The notes under the pieces were generated by a model. The model ran no database searches and was not told the origin of the DNA. It saw only the letters and a list, made by a program, of their open reading frames with translations. 64,000 nt of DNA from Anseranas semipalmata. Lineage: Eukaryota; Chordata; Aves; Anseriformes; Anseranatidae. The stretch lies in contig VXAA01003318.1 in NCBI GenBank assembly GCA_013399115.1, forward strand, positions 885,553 to 949,552. Reading direction: 5' to 3'. This document shows, piece by piece, positions 36,780 through 49,037 of this stretch (positions are counted from its first letter, which is position 1; each line of letters opens with the position of its first letter). Position numbers and translations under genes: made by a program.

Positions 36780-38501
36780 ATTTAAGTGCCTTTCTTTGAT
36801 TCACAGCCAAAAGCTTTTCATACAATCTAAAAAACATCTTGCAGCTTCCTTCACAGCCCTGCCCCTTCCTCCTCCCCTCTTACATCTGCTGCTATAAAAA
36901 CCAGCCTGTTCCATATTTCTAAAAATTGAAAACTAGACTTCTGAATTACTTCACCTTTTAGTTGCCACTCAGATTATTAATCTTTATATCATAAATAGAG
37001 GCTCAGTTGGCTCTAAGCAACTGTTATTTTAGTGTCTGACAGGCACAGGCTTCCTTAAATAAGTCTGGGGAATTATTTACATTCCTGTATCCTGGCCCAC
37101 TATTGAAGCTTTCCCCAGCTCTCATTCAGACAAAATTCCCACTGAGATTTTAAAGGCCCCCCTCCAATGAATCCTTAGTATCTCTCTCATGTGTGGTACT
37201 CAGGATAATGGAACAGGAATCCAAGCTGTTTACACTGGCTCCTTGCTCATGGCATCCTGCTACAGCTCCAATCAACTGAAAATTTATCCTGATTGCTATA
37301 AGAAGAAAAGGATGCTGCCAAAGTGTTCTCAACAAACTGCTTTTTTTTTTTTTTTTCTTTTTCAATGCTCTGCATTTCCACATCCCAAAACAATCCAGAT
37401 TTGCCTCCTGGCATACTCCAAACCAGAGGCTTTCCAGGTGTTGCTGGGAGAAGAATTCAATTTGATGTGTGGGGTTGGACTCTCCTGCCTGTATCAACGT
37501 GCTTCTTTGTCTAACAAGACAAAAATGACAGCAATGGTCAGCAAACGAGTCACAGAAGGCGACTAGGTCCCTAACCCCTGAGGCTGGTGCCATGTCTGGT
37601 GGTATGAAGGGAAGGGGGCAGATCTGGCACCACAGAGCTGCGATCTGTGACACTCAGCACCTCACACTGCTCACCTCACTCTGGCAACCCCGTACCAGGA
37701 TGATTTTTCAGCTCAGAGGGTCAGCATGTCTAACAAAAAACATCCATATGCAGCTGCAGGTGAGAGCGATGGAGACACTTTTTATTCCTCCACAACCAAA
37801 ATTAAGTCAGAGCTCCTCACGTCTTGCCTTGGAGCACTAACTTCAAAGTCCTTAACTATCCCACAGATATAAATGTTCACATGTCATTTTGTGCTAGGCA
37901 CTGAAGCTAATTTTCCTATTCAGTGATTCTGTCACTTTTTAAAATGTGTACAATATACAACATCACTTATTATAAAAAAGAAAAGGAGAGTGCAAGAAGA
38001 TTAAAATTGTGACAGAGGCGTATTAGCTTTGCTTGGCAAAAGAAAAAAAAAAAAAAACTTCATATGTTTGTGAATCATTCCTGAGATAATCATATTCCTT
38101 TAAAGAAGTTTTTTCCACAAAGAAAAAAAAATCATGTTTATTCTGGAAAGCATCATTCTGAAAACATCGTATTAATACAAGACAAATACAATTTGTCCAT
38201 TTTGGGGAGTAAAGAGCTCTTTTTCTTCAAAAAATTTTGTAATGACAGCATATAGATTTTGAAAGGCTAAAGACACTACTAATCCGAGCCAGATTTGGGT
38301 GTGAACATTTGTACCATAAATCTGGTAGATATCACACTCAGTTTTAAAAATAAAGCCCAACTGGTAGCTGTTTGAGTCAGTTTGTACTCACCCCTGCTAT
38401 GTGATGAGATAGGTGTGCAGTTTTAGATACATTTTAGCTCACTGCAGCATACTAACAATGAATACTTCAAGGAACTTTAAAGGTTTAGAAATTTATTTTG
38501 A

Positions 38502-38524
38502 GGAAGGGAGGGAGGAAGGAAGGG
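38502..38524. repeat. GGAA/GGGA short repeat
   Basis: Purine-only GAAGG/GGAGG units over about 23 bp. Confidence 0.8.
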
Positions 38525-41500
38525 TAGAAGGATCATCTTAATTTATATAAGCATCTTTTCTAACAGTAAGTATGAGTCTGAGTCACTTAGATGCAATGGA
38601 TACTGTTTCAATAAAGACAGAACCTTTCAATTTACAGCTTTCTCCATCAGCTACCTATGGCATAGTTGAAGCTTAATGCAGAACCCCAGCATCTTTCCCA
38701 CTTCACCTTTCATGATCCTCCTTACCTGTAGCTAATGCCTGGGGTTGTGGAAACCAACACGCAATTCTCAACGCCTCAGCAAAGCCTTACACAACTATAG
38801 CAAAGTCTATACAACATATACAGCATTCTCTTATACTAGAGAATGTGTCATTTGATTTATGTTGCAGTTTTCTAACATCAACAGCAAGTATAATGATATA
38901 TTTACCAGGTTCACAAATGTACAGAAAGTATTTTTTAAGGATGGACAGAAAGTGCTTCTCTATTTTTACAGCCAGATTTAATGGTATAGCTGCTGAAGAG
39001 ACCTATATAATAAGCCAAAAGGATGCAAAGGTAATTCTAGAGATCAGATTTTTCAGAAAACTGCATGTATGTGTGTCAGGGAAACAGTCAGATGGAGGTA
39101 GTAAATGCCCAAGTCAGAATGCAAGAGCATCACTGCTACAAACGACAAAAATAGATTGATGGTTAAGACATGGTTTATACACTTATCACCCCTAAAAATG
39201 TCAAACTTGATCTGGAAAGAGTTGGAAACTAAGCTGTGGATGCTTCCCTAGTGAGACCAGAATATAGGTTTCTTCCTGCACCAGCCAGCTTTGATACAAA
39301 AATAAGTGATGTAGTTTGCTGGTGGGAATCACTGCTCCTCTTGTTAGTGTAGAAAAAGTAAAATGAAAGTCACATATACTATGGTTAGTTAAAAAAAAAA
39401 AAAAAAAAACGACACCCAAAACAAAAGAACAACAACAACAACAAAAACCCACAAACTCAATTGTCATTCTCACCTAATATTATGCATACTTGTTTCCAAA
39501 CAAAAAGTAAGGCAAAAATATCATTCTGGATATAGAAAGATTTCTAAACCATTCTACATAGGTGTCTACACTGAAAAGGAGGAAAGAGAGGACATGACTG
39601 ATTTTCTAACAATGGGAATTGAATATCACAAAAAAGAGCCAGGGTGTTTGCTGATAAACTCTGATAAAACAAAATCCAAACCTTGGACTAGGTTTAATTA
39701 TACAGCTTAAAATGCATAGGAAGAGATCAAAAGGAAGAACTGCTGTCTCTCTCTCTCTTTTTAAATTTAATCTAACACTTTGCCAAGTACCCATTGAGCA
39801 AGTCTGAACCATTTTGAACTCATTCAGCATAGGGTATATTGATCAGCAGAGCCCAGAATAGAGAAACAAAGCTCATACACAGACAAGTGAATTTAATCAA
39901 TTGAAGTTGCCCAACAGCAAGCAAAAAAGAACGCAGATAATTTGGACCATAATATAGTTTTATGGAAGTCACATGGGTTCGGGGCAGCACAGGGAGGGAG
40001 AAGAAGTGACATAAAACATGACATTTTTTTCCACTGCACTAATTGTAATGTTTAACTTACTCCCTGGGATTTTACAAATCCAAATAATAATGCTGGAGAA
40101 AATACTAGGCACAAAATCAGGATTTCCTTTAATTATAGGAGTTTCAAAATGATAAGAGAAAGCTTGGAAAAAAAGCTGCAGGTTAAAAAAAAATCAGTTT
40201 AAATGTGACCCAGAAGTGTCAATGAGAAATCTGAGATACTGAGAAAGAAACAACTAACGTTCCAAAGGATAAATGTGGCAAAGCCTTTAGTCATTATTAG
40301 CTTCTGGAACTACAATGTTGTACTGTTCTCAGGCAAAAATCAAAATCTTATCTGTAAGAGTCTAGATAAAAAAAAGTTATTGCAAACTGAGTGGTTCAAG
40401 TGCCCTTTGGAAATGTTAAAGAGTGACGTTACAGGGAAGTGCTGCACAGGAGCAATAAGCTAATGTCTTTATCTTGGATCAAATCATGAAAAACTATTCA
40501 AGGAGTTAAGCTGCTAAAACAGGAGGCTGTGACAATATAATCCATGCAGCTTCACAGGACCCTGGCTTTGTTTTGATTTAAGCTCAAGGACTGGAATAAG
40601 CCTGTTTCAAAAATAGAAGCACTAACATCAAGGCTTGATTAGAGAAAGTCTCATATCTCCTCTTCCGTGCCTGTGCGAGGCTGTCAGGTATGCCTCACCT
40701 TTGCTCAGGCAGAGGGAAGATGTGTCCCTTCTTACCGGAGAGCTCTCATCCTCTGACTCCTGCTCATGTCAGGAGCCAACTGTGTATTTAAAGGAAGAGC
40801 CTGGCCCCTCCTGTGAATGTTACTGTAGCGGGGAGGCAGACTTCCCTAAGAGGCAGGGGACTTCTAACACGAGACCCAGGATTTACCTCTTTGGATATGT
40901 ATTGTGAGTATAATCCTTTCCTATAAATTTAGCAGGAAGCACAGTGATGCTCACGCTGCAGTGGAGACCATAAGGTGCTTGTGTGAACAGGTGAGGCTAA
41001 TTAAAGTACAGCTCAGGAGCGATCACCATTATGAAATATATTCACAGTGCAGCTATATTACAAGGCAGATTAACTTAACCACACTGGTTGCTAAGAGGTT
41101 CTGATATAAGAAATAAACACATTTATATATGCCTACATGAACACCAAAACCACAAAGTCCAGCAGAAAGTGTCAGAAATTGCCTGTAACATCAGAACAAT
41201 ATTATCTGATGTAAATATATGTGATCATGTCATAATGCAGCTGTTTCATAGGGCCTCTGCCACGCTACATGCCTCATTTTATTAGTATCCAACACCACAG
41301 TGTTGGTTTTACAGAGGTATTGAGCGCTTGAAGACGTGGCTAAAATCAGTGAGAGCTAAACCCAGAGGGCTATTAAATTCTAAGCATTCTGTTAAAACTG
41401 AGCTCTTGTTATCTCAGATGGGACATGGTAGAATAAGCGGGCACATATTTTACCTTAATCTACCTTTGTCTCCTATTTTGGCTTGTGAAATACTCAATAT

Positions 41501-44500
41501 CCTTTCTTCAGGATCCTCCTCCCTCCTTTCGCAAGCAGTTATACCACCCTCCAGTAGCTCCATGCGTAAATTCTGCTTCCTTAGCTATCCTTAGCTATCT
41601 CCACGTCCTTAATTCTTTGTCTCTATGCGATCAGTCCCTACTGCTTCTTCATTTTCAGTTAATTTCTTTCCCACTTCAGTTAATTCCCATTTCATTTGAT
41701 TTCTTCATTATCCAGCCTTCATCAGGCTCCTTGTCCCCACCTTTCCATTTTGCTGTGCAGTTTTTGTTCTCTCTGCTTTTGCATCAGGTATTTTGCCCCC
41801 TCCTCTTCCACCAGATGCAAACACAGATGTTACAGAGGATGAGAAGAAGACAGACAGCTTCCCTGCTCTGTGCTTTAATGTCTATGCTTATCCTGGTCCA
41901 GAACAGCTATCACAGATCAAGTTCAGGTTATTTCTGTAGCTTGAGCCTGACTACATTCAATCACAATGGAATATTTGGACATATTAGCCAATAAAACTGA
42001 AGTCTCTGTTGAGCTTGTGCAAACTTCAATTTCTATAAGACTTGAACTTTGGAAAAATTTCTGCAATATTTCAGCCACTGAAAAACATACATTCTGACAC
42101 AAAAGGCACTGCTACCAAATTTAAAATTGCAGTTCAAGAGCTTAGAGTACTACAGATATTTTGCCAGCTATTTTTTTTTATTTATGTTTGTTCTTAGGAA
42201 TGTTTTATTTCCCTAGATTGACTCTAATAACTAGCATTTAACATTTAGCCAAACTTTATTCTTATCTTCTCATTACAAACAGCTGAAAGCTTGGTTAACT
42301 TTCAGAAGAGCCAGTGAACCAGCTCTACCCATGAAGATTTCCAGCCAAAGAATTCTAGATTTTAAGCAGATATTGTTTAGGTTACAGTACATCAGATTAA
42401 AAGCTATATTTGGTCACCACCATTTTTCTACTTCAAAAAAATATATATAAAACCAGAATGCTTCTTAAAAATAAATTCCTATATAAAACATCTTCTGTTT
42501 TTCATAATGCCTCTGCCACAGCACTGTAATTAGAGTCAAGTTAATTCAGCTCAAAGATTCCAGACTATTAGGACTGGAGAAAGTACATAGTGCAATTTAT
42601 TCTCTAATGATATTGTGTAAAGGCAAACCTATCACTTGCAGCTAGCGTTGAAATCTGCGGCCTTAAATGAATAAGGAAACTTAAGTTAATTAAACACCAG
42701 AGTGTCAAGGTTTTAATGACCCCCTATACTGGGGAGCAATGAATAACTGAATCCTTTAAATAGCTGATTAGAGCAACACTCATATACCATATACCAGTGA
42801 TATTGTTATAATTTAGTAGCTGAAGAAATGCTGTGTTGGAAACACACAAATTCAGACCAATGTCTCTTTTACTTCGTTAGTCAGAAAATAATACTTTGAA
42901 CATACAAGTTTATAATTGATTATGTATGACTTCATATTTGCAGAAACTTCCATAGAACCGGTGAGGTTACAGCACCAGCTGCCTCCTGCCAGTTCTGAGC
43001 CAAAGGAAAGCAGCAGTGGACGGAGAGCTTTGGCTGCAAAAACAGCGAAATGCAAACTCCCCATCCAGCCTGCAAGGAAGTCTGGCCGTTCTCCTCAGCC
43101 AGATAAAATAGCTGCACATCCAAGAACCTCTGGCTGGAATAGTTAGCTCATCCCAATTACCTGTAAGACAGCTTCTCCTTGCAGCCTGACCCACATGCTG
43201 TGTCTCCATTTTCCATTGTGTCAGCCCTCTTACTTCTTTTACTGAAGATGAGATAAGAGCAGGCATTCTTCTGCTTCCAACACCCCTTTCACTGGTACAG
43301 CTCCCTTGTTGCCTAGGTGAACAAAGTACACTCTCCATGTCATACATGCTGTCTTAAGGGAAAGTTGATAGCACTAGGTACAGCTCTGTTTTCAGTCTGA
43401 GGCACTCCTGTGTTTGTTTATGGAAAACATCACACTCAACCAACAATGCTGTTACCTTTGATATATTCCAATTCAGTTTAAATTAGACACATCAAGTCTA
43501 ATAGTAGGGCTGGCATTTCTGCAGGGAGTAAGAACAGCTGTCCCCTTCCTCTGCAGCTCAGGTAAGGCATGGGACACCCAGTCCACTGTGGTGATATAGG
43601 GAGACGAGCCCACATCTCCTAAGTACCAGATTTCTCTGTGTGATGAAAATCAGTAGCTGGCTGGTGGCATGCTTGTAACCCTTCTCTTTGTTTTCTTTCC
43701 ACTTCTAAAAATGTTTGCTTGTTTTTGTAATCAGCAACAGAAACCAAAATCTTCTGTTCCCCTAGTGAAAATCCAAATCACTAGGTTAGAGACTCATTTT
43801 TATTTTCTCAATTTATGAAAAAACTCAGCACTGTACAGAGCCACTACCTTTTGCAACAGTAGAACTGTAGATCGACCTTAGAACTGTGATACTGTTAGCC
43901 AACAGCCCACATACTTCAAAAGGTGGGACAACCAGTTCAGATTCATCTTCACCCTAGAGGTTATAAGGATAACTTTAACAGGAAGCATCAAGGGCAATCA
44001 AATTCCAAATCTCTGCTAGTATGGACGTTATGACAATTCTCTGAAAGAAGCCTAGTCACCTCAGGTAAGAAGAAAGAATTGCCCCAGGCTTCCTCAAGTT
44101 GTAAAACCTAATTGCAAGGGCAGCTAATAGAGAAAAGGATTGATAGAGCACTTCCTCCTTTAGAATATTCCTATAAATCCATTCCTCCCTTTCCACTCCT
44201 GTGTGCCTATAAAGAAAACGTTTCAATAAAAACTTGTGTTAAACAAAGCAACATTATTTTATTTTTCATTTTGTAACTCTTTGACCCCACCTTGGTGTTT
44301 TAATTTTAATCAGACATCTCAGTGTTTTAAATTTGTAGTTACACCTACCTACCAGCAAGCTGCATAGCCACCACAGTCTGATTGGGATAACCAAGGAGAG
44401 CTGTAACTCTGCAGACAGGTCTTGATTAGCAGCAACAAAGGCTAGGCTACAATTTAAGAGACTACAAATAAAACTTTGTCTTACATCTCTCAATCAATCT

Positions 44501-45819
44501 AAGAAAGTTAAACATGTTTAATGAGCTAATTTTCATCATTTGCAGACATAAATCAATTGCCTTCACAATATTTTATTGAAGGAAGACAAGAATAACTCAA
44601 TATGGTAGATAACTAGGGGAGTATTACCAATTCTACAGTATAACTAACGCTATTTTACAGTCTTTACCTCTGCTGAGGACTGTCAAGTCCTGCCTGGCAC
44701 CAAAATTCAACTGAGGCTGACACTCATCTCGCAGCAAGCTTCCTCCATGCTGCTGTCTGCTCTAGTCCCTTCTCCTGACTTCCTCTCCCTTCCACACCAC
44801 CCACTCCCAAGAGACGATCCTCCTCACTTTAGCTAAGCTTTCATTGCTTCTGCTCTAGGTCATGAACAGAGCACTGAAGACCATCACTGTTCCCCAGCAC
44901 AGAGAGCTGAATAAATGTCAGTTCAGAAGTCAACTTCACAATATTGCTGTTTCTTATCTCCTGCTGTCACTGTATAGACATCAGCACCATGTCAGAGTCC
45001 CTATCAGCATTTGTACAAATATCTCAGTGGGGATGAGAACTACCTGTGTTTAAAGCTAGGTGTCAGTCATCTGTTTTACAGTAATATAGTCAGTCTTGCT
45101 CATCAGTGAATAATCATATTCTCAAACGCACTGAAAATGTGTGCTGAATAAACACTGGGAGAAAGACATTGTGTAATTGACAGTGATTTTAATCATGGCA
45201 GGCTCCTGTTCTTTTCTTCCAAAGCCACAAAACAAAGGAGTTTTACTGTATTGTTAGTATTTTGTTTTCATACAATAAGCCATATGTAGGCCTTTTATTC
45301 TGCACCTTTTTTCTGTGTTGTGTTTCAGAAGAAAATGACAGGATCATGCACTTCATAGGATACTCAAACTGTCTTACAGGAGCTTGCATGGAGATCTGAC
45401 ATTGATAATCATGTTTATTGCTGAATTATATTTTGGAGGAACAGATTACAAGGCACTCTATAAAGATGAGCCAGGGATTTCCTGTTGTCTGTAAAACAGA
45501 ATTAGTAACGATCACATGGACGGAAAGCTGACAGGCAAAGCTTTTTGTTTTAGATTGATATGAACAAACAATCAAAATATCCTTCAATTTGGAAGGAAAG
45601 AACTCTTTTGAGATCTAAGTACTAGACTCCAACCAAAAACTGTGCTTTGCACCATGAATAGTAACGTTCAATAAAATGCATGAATGTATAATAATATATT
45701 AGTGACTGAGCATACATCTCCAAACAGTGATTAAACTATTCATTATATTCAGTCAACAGGTTTGAGAGTCACTGGAAGACACCAGCTGATTGACAGAGGT
45801 GTTTTGGGGAATGGAGCCT

Positions 45820-45857
45820 GAGCATGTTTTAATAATTAGAGCATGCTTTAATAATTA
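45820..45857. repeat. Tandem duplication of a 19-bp unit with TAAT cores
   Basis: GAGCATGTTTTAATAATTA (45,820-45,838) is followed immediately by the same unit with one T-to-C change (GAGCATGCTTTAATAATTA, 45,839-45,857). Each copy contains TTTAATAATTA, which holds TAAT homeodomain-type cores. Regulatory use is inference only. Confidence 0.9.
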
Positions 45858-46029
45858 TGTACCGAAGTTTTGTCTGCTGCAGTTCATTTTGAGAATGCAT
45901 TTGCACTCTTTCAGAAGAATGTTTTATTGTCAGATACCATACTGCCCAAGTACAAGGACGAATAAATGTCCAACTGTTAAAAAGCATGTATTCAAACACT
46001 CCAGAATGTTTTTTCTAATCTGCTCTCTT

Positions 46030-46079
46030 TAAAAAAAAGAAAACAAAACAACAAACAAACAAACAACAAAAAAAAAAAC
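46030..46079. repeat. A-rich AAAC/AAC simple repeat
   Basis: A runs interspersed with AAAC and AAC units. Confidence 0.9.
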
Positions 46080-47699
46080 CAGTCAACTCTGAAAATTGGC
46101 CATATCAGATGATGGTTTAGCATTTTTAGCTGCTGGTATTCCTCTTTTCTGATCTGCAAAAGAGAATCTCTTTGGGTGTGTCATACAAACCAATTTGTCC
46201 CATGCAGTGGTGACAGCAGCAAAGTATATACATGTACTTGGATTTCATTCCTCTCATATTGAGCAACATCTCTCAGCATCCTCCTAGTTGTCTTTTTTCA
46301 GGGTGTCATAACCTTTCCACGTCATGTAAGACTCCCAGGGGTCTTACACCTCCTCTTCTCTATAGTTCTTGGGCATTTCATTATCTGACATGGTTTTATA
46401 CTCCCAATGTTATTGTGAAGTAATTACACATTTGGAAATGGATAACTGAGGTACCAAAGACTGACTATCCCAGGCTCACACTGTAAGTTACTGGAAGATA
46501 CAAATCAACTCTAAAGGTCACCTTATCTACCAAGTCATCTATAATTTACACAGTTGCATCCTTTATCTCCTTCTCACCCTATCTTGTCTCTTCCTTCTCC
46601 ATTTTGCCTTCTAGGCATTGGAAGGGTTTCTTACTAAACCACATGGGAAATTCCTTTTCCCTCTTTCAAATTCCTTCAGTGCTTATCTCATCGCCAAAAG
46701 CATCTCCACAACTGTGAGCTTGTATTAGGCCAATAATGACCCTTAGCTTTTCCCAGAGTCAGGAAAGACTTTCCACAGGATCAACACTGGAAATAAAGTA
46801 ACCACAAAAAGAGATGCTATTTTGAGATGTGTCTTTGGTAGCAACAGCAAAGTGGGAGCTTTTGATCAGCTGCAATGCGTTTATTCACAGATCAGTCTGG
46901 TTTCATGTCAGCAATAATGGAAGTGATGTTATTTTCTGATTTCCAATAACACCTTTATGACATTATGTTATTTTTCATTTTCAGGTGATACCTGGCGATG
47001 ATAAGACATAAATCAAGCCAAAGCAGGGGGAGAACTTGATTGAAAGACAATTTCCCTTTCAGTGAGTGAGTGACCTTTCTAAAAAGTTCAGAAGCTGTGC
47101 TGGAAAACCATTCACTTACTTTATCAAATGATAAATAAGTACCTTCAGCTTTGACTTGTTGCCAGTATCTCTCTTCCTCTCATTCAATTTCTGCAGAAAC
47201 CACAGTATAATGCATGCAGTAACTATGCTAACTGACTAGAACAGCTCTCTAAAAGCGGTCCAAAGTCAAATCTGTTTCATTTTCTCCCCCATACTTTGAT
47301 GATGTAAGGAGCTGCATATTAAAAAAAAATAATTTTGAGATATTTCATTCTTTATCTGCATGTTGTCAAATTTCCTCTGCAACCTGGTTTATTGGTCACT
47401 AGTAATAACAGAGTTTGAAACAATTAGGAATTTCCACAGTAATTGAAACTGCTTTTCCATGTTTCAACAATGTAGATGTATGTAAACTCTACACCTTCCC
47501 CTTCTCAGCCAAATCCTTGAAACCCATATGGATATATCCCTTGCAGGACTTAGATCTTTAATGAAGGAAGGCAAAACAGGAAATACCAAGGTATCTGAGC
47601 TAAGCAAGGGCAGCCTTGCAAGCACAATAGGCAAAACTCCATTTTCCCTTCCACATTCTTCACCCTTTCTACTCATTTTATCATACACAAGTACAATGG

Positions 47700-48530
47700 T
47701 CCTCTCTTTCTCAGGGGTGGATACTGCAGCTGATATTGTTCAACATCTTCATTAATGACCTGGATGATGGGAGCGAGTACACCCTCAGGAAGTTCATAGA
47801 TGATACAAAACTGGGAGGGGTGTTTGATAAAACAGGCGGTTGTGCTGCCTTTCAGGGAGACCTTGACAGGCTAGAGAAATGGGCAGGGAGTAATGAAGTT
47901 CAAAAAAAGGGACTCCAAAGTCCTGTACCTGCAGAGGAATAACCCATGCTCTGGCACAGGCTGGGGGCCAACAAGCTGGAAACCAGATTTTCAGAGAAGG
48001 ACCTGGGAGTTCTGGCGGGACAAAAAGTTGAACGTGAGCCTGCAGTGTGTTCCTGTGGCAAGGAAGGCTGACAGCGTCCTCAGTTGCATTAGGACAAGCA
48101 TTGCCAGCAGGTCGAGGGAAGTGGTTCTTCCTCTCTACTCAGCCTTAGTAAGACACATCTACAGTGCTGGGTTCACTTCCTACATTCCTGACACAAGGGA
48201 AAGTGAGACTTACTGGAGCAAGTCCAGTGAAGGACAATGAGGATGTTGAAGGGCTCAGAGCACCTATCATATGAAGAGAGGTAGAGACAGACTGGGTTAT
48301 CACCTCGAGAAGAACAGGCTTGGAGGGGGTCTTACCCATACATAAAAATATCTGATGGAGGGGAGAAAAGAAGATGGAACCAGACTGTTTTCAGTGGTAC
48401 AGTGACAGGATGAAAGGTAATGGGCTCAGACTGAAGTAAAGAAAATTCCCTTTAAACAAAAGAGAAAACCTTCTTATTGTGAGAGTGGCTGAACACTGGA
48501 ACAGCTTGTCCCTGACAAGTTGTCAGGACT
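47700..48530 (+). mobile_element. Middle-aged CR1 LINE, frameshifted
   Basis: Begins inside RT with DNA matching the CR1 CAGGGGTCGGTACTG segment. LFNIFINDLDDGSEYTLRKF then leads into FIDD (47,793-47,804), where the catalytic box has Ile for Ala. A frameshift near 47,890-47,900 moves the reading to a second frame, which carries RTSIASRSREVVLPLYSALV (about 48,091-48,150). DNA past 48,240 still follows CR1, including the CTTCTTATTGTGAGAGTGGCTGAACACTGG-type block split over 48,470-48,500. The ORF end, 3' UTR and octamers are missing, so it is truncated at both ends. Its divergence lies between the 27-kb copy and the 23.5-kb copy. Confidence 0.88.
48511..48527. repeat. 17-bp inverted repeat at the CR1 edge
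   Basis: CCTGACAA and TTGTCAGG flank a single G. Sixteen of the bases recur at 53,612-53,627. Probably coincidence, since one shared 16-mer is near chance level for 64 kb. Confidence 0.5.
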
Positions 48531-48860
48531 TGGCCTGAGCTCTACACAGGTTTTGTGACTTTTAAAGTATTTCATTTATTGATATCAACGTTTCATCCTG
48601 TTGTGTGCAGTGCACCCAGCTCAGTCAGAGTATCTTCTGCTGGCTAGACTGTATTTTTGCTTATACCCACCGGTGCAACGAAATGTATTTGTTTTTTAGT
48701 TTGCAAGCTTTAGAAAAATTTTGCCTTTTCTCACAATATTATCCCAAACCTCACAAAATTTTATTCTTCTTGTAATGAATGAAAGTTCATTCTCCACATA
48801 AAAAAACTCTGTAAAATGATTAAATATAAAAAAAACTTGAACCAATGGCCAATGCATTCT

Positions 48861-48901
48861 CAATAATAACAATAACAATAATAATAATAATAATAATAAC
48901 A
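48861..48901. repeat. AAT/AAC trinucleotide microsatellite
   Basis: AAT repeats with two AAC variants at the start and one at the end. Confidence 0.93.
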
Positions 48902-49019
48902 AAACACTAGTTTCTGGTTATTTATGTGAAATTACTCTAGGCATGGCAATACCACTTCCCTCTTCACCTTTCAAAAGCAGAAGCTGCTCCAGTAACCATT
49001 CTTTCCATTTCAACCCCAC

Positions 49020-49037
49020 AAAAAAAAATTTTTTTTT
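49020..49037. repeat. A9T9 palindromic A-tract
   Basis: Nine A are followed by nine T, a perfect 18-bp palindrome expected to be stiff and nucleosome-poor. Confidence 0.93.

Larger units (their letters stand above)
34175..47699. other. Single-copy DNA, no gene identified
   Basis: A 13.5-kb stretch without a recognised transposon. It holds poly-A runs (34,506-34,522; about 35,502-35,516; 38,042-38,056; about 39,391-39,409), a G-rich tract at 36,756-36,779, a GGAA-type tract near 38,502-38,524, a pyrimidine-biased region near 41,455-41,830 with a chance 169-codon frame, a 66-codon exon-like frame at 42,944-43,144, a 19-bp tandem duplication at 45,820-45,857 and an A/AAAC-rich tract at about 46,030-46,079. 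No protein family is recognisable in any frame. Confidence 0.5.

Noticed and set aside
41485..41994. 169-codon plus-strand frame
   Set aside because: Explained by pyrimidine bias, which removes stop codons; no domain, and a low-complexity hydrophobic product.
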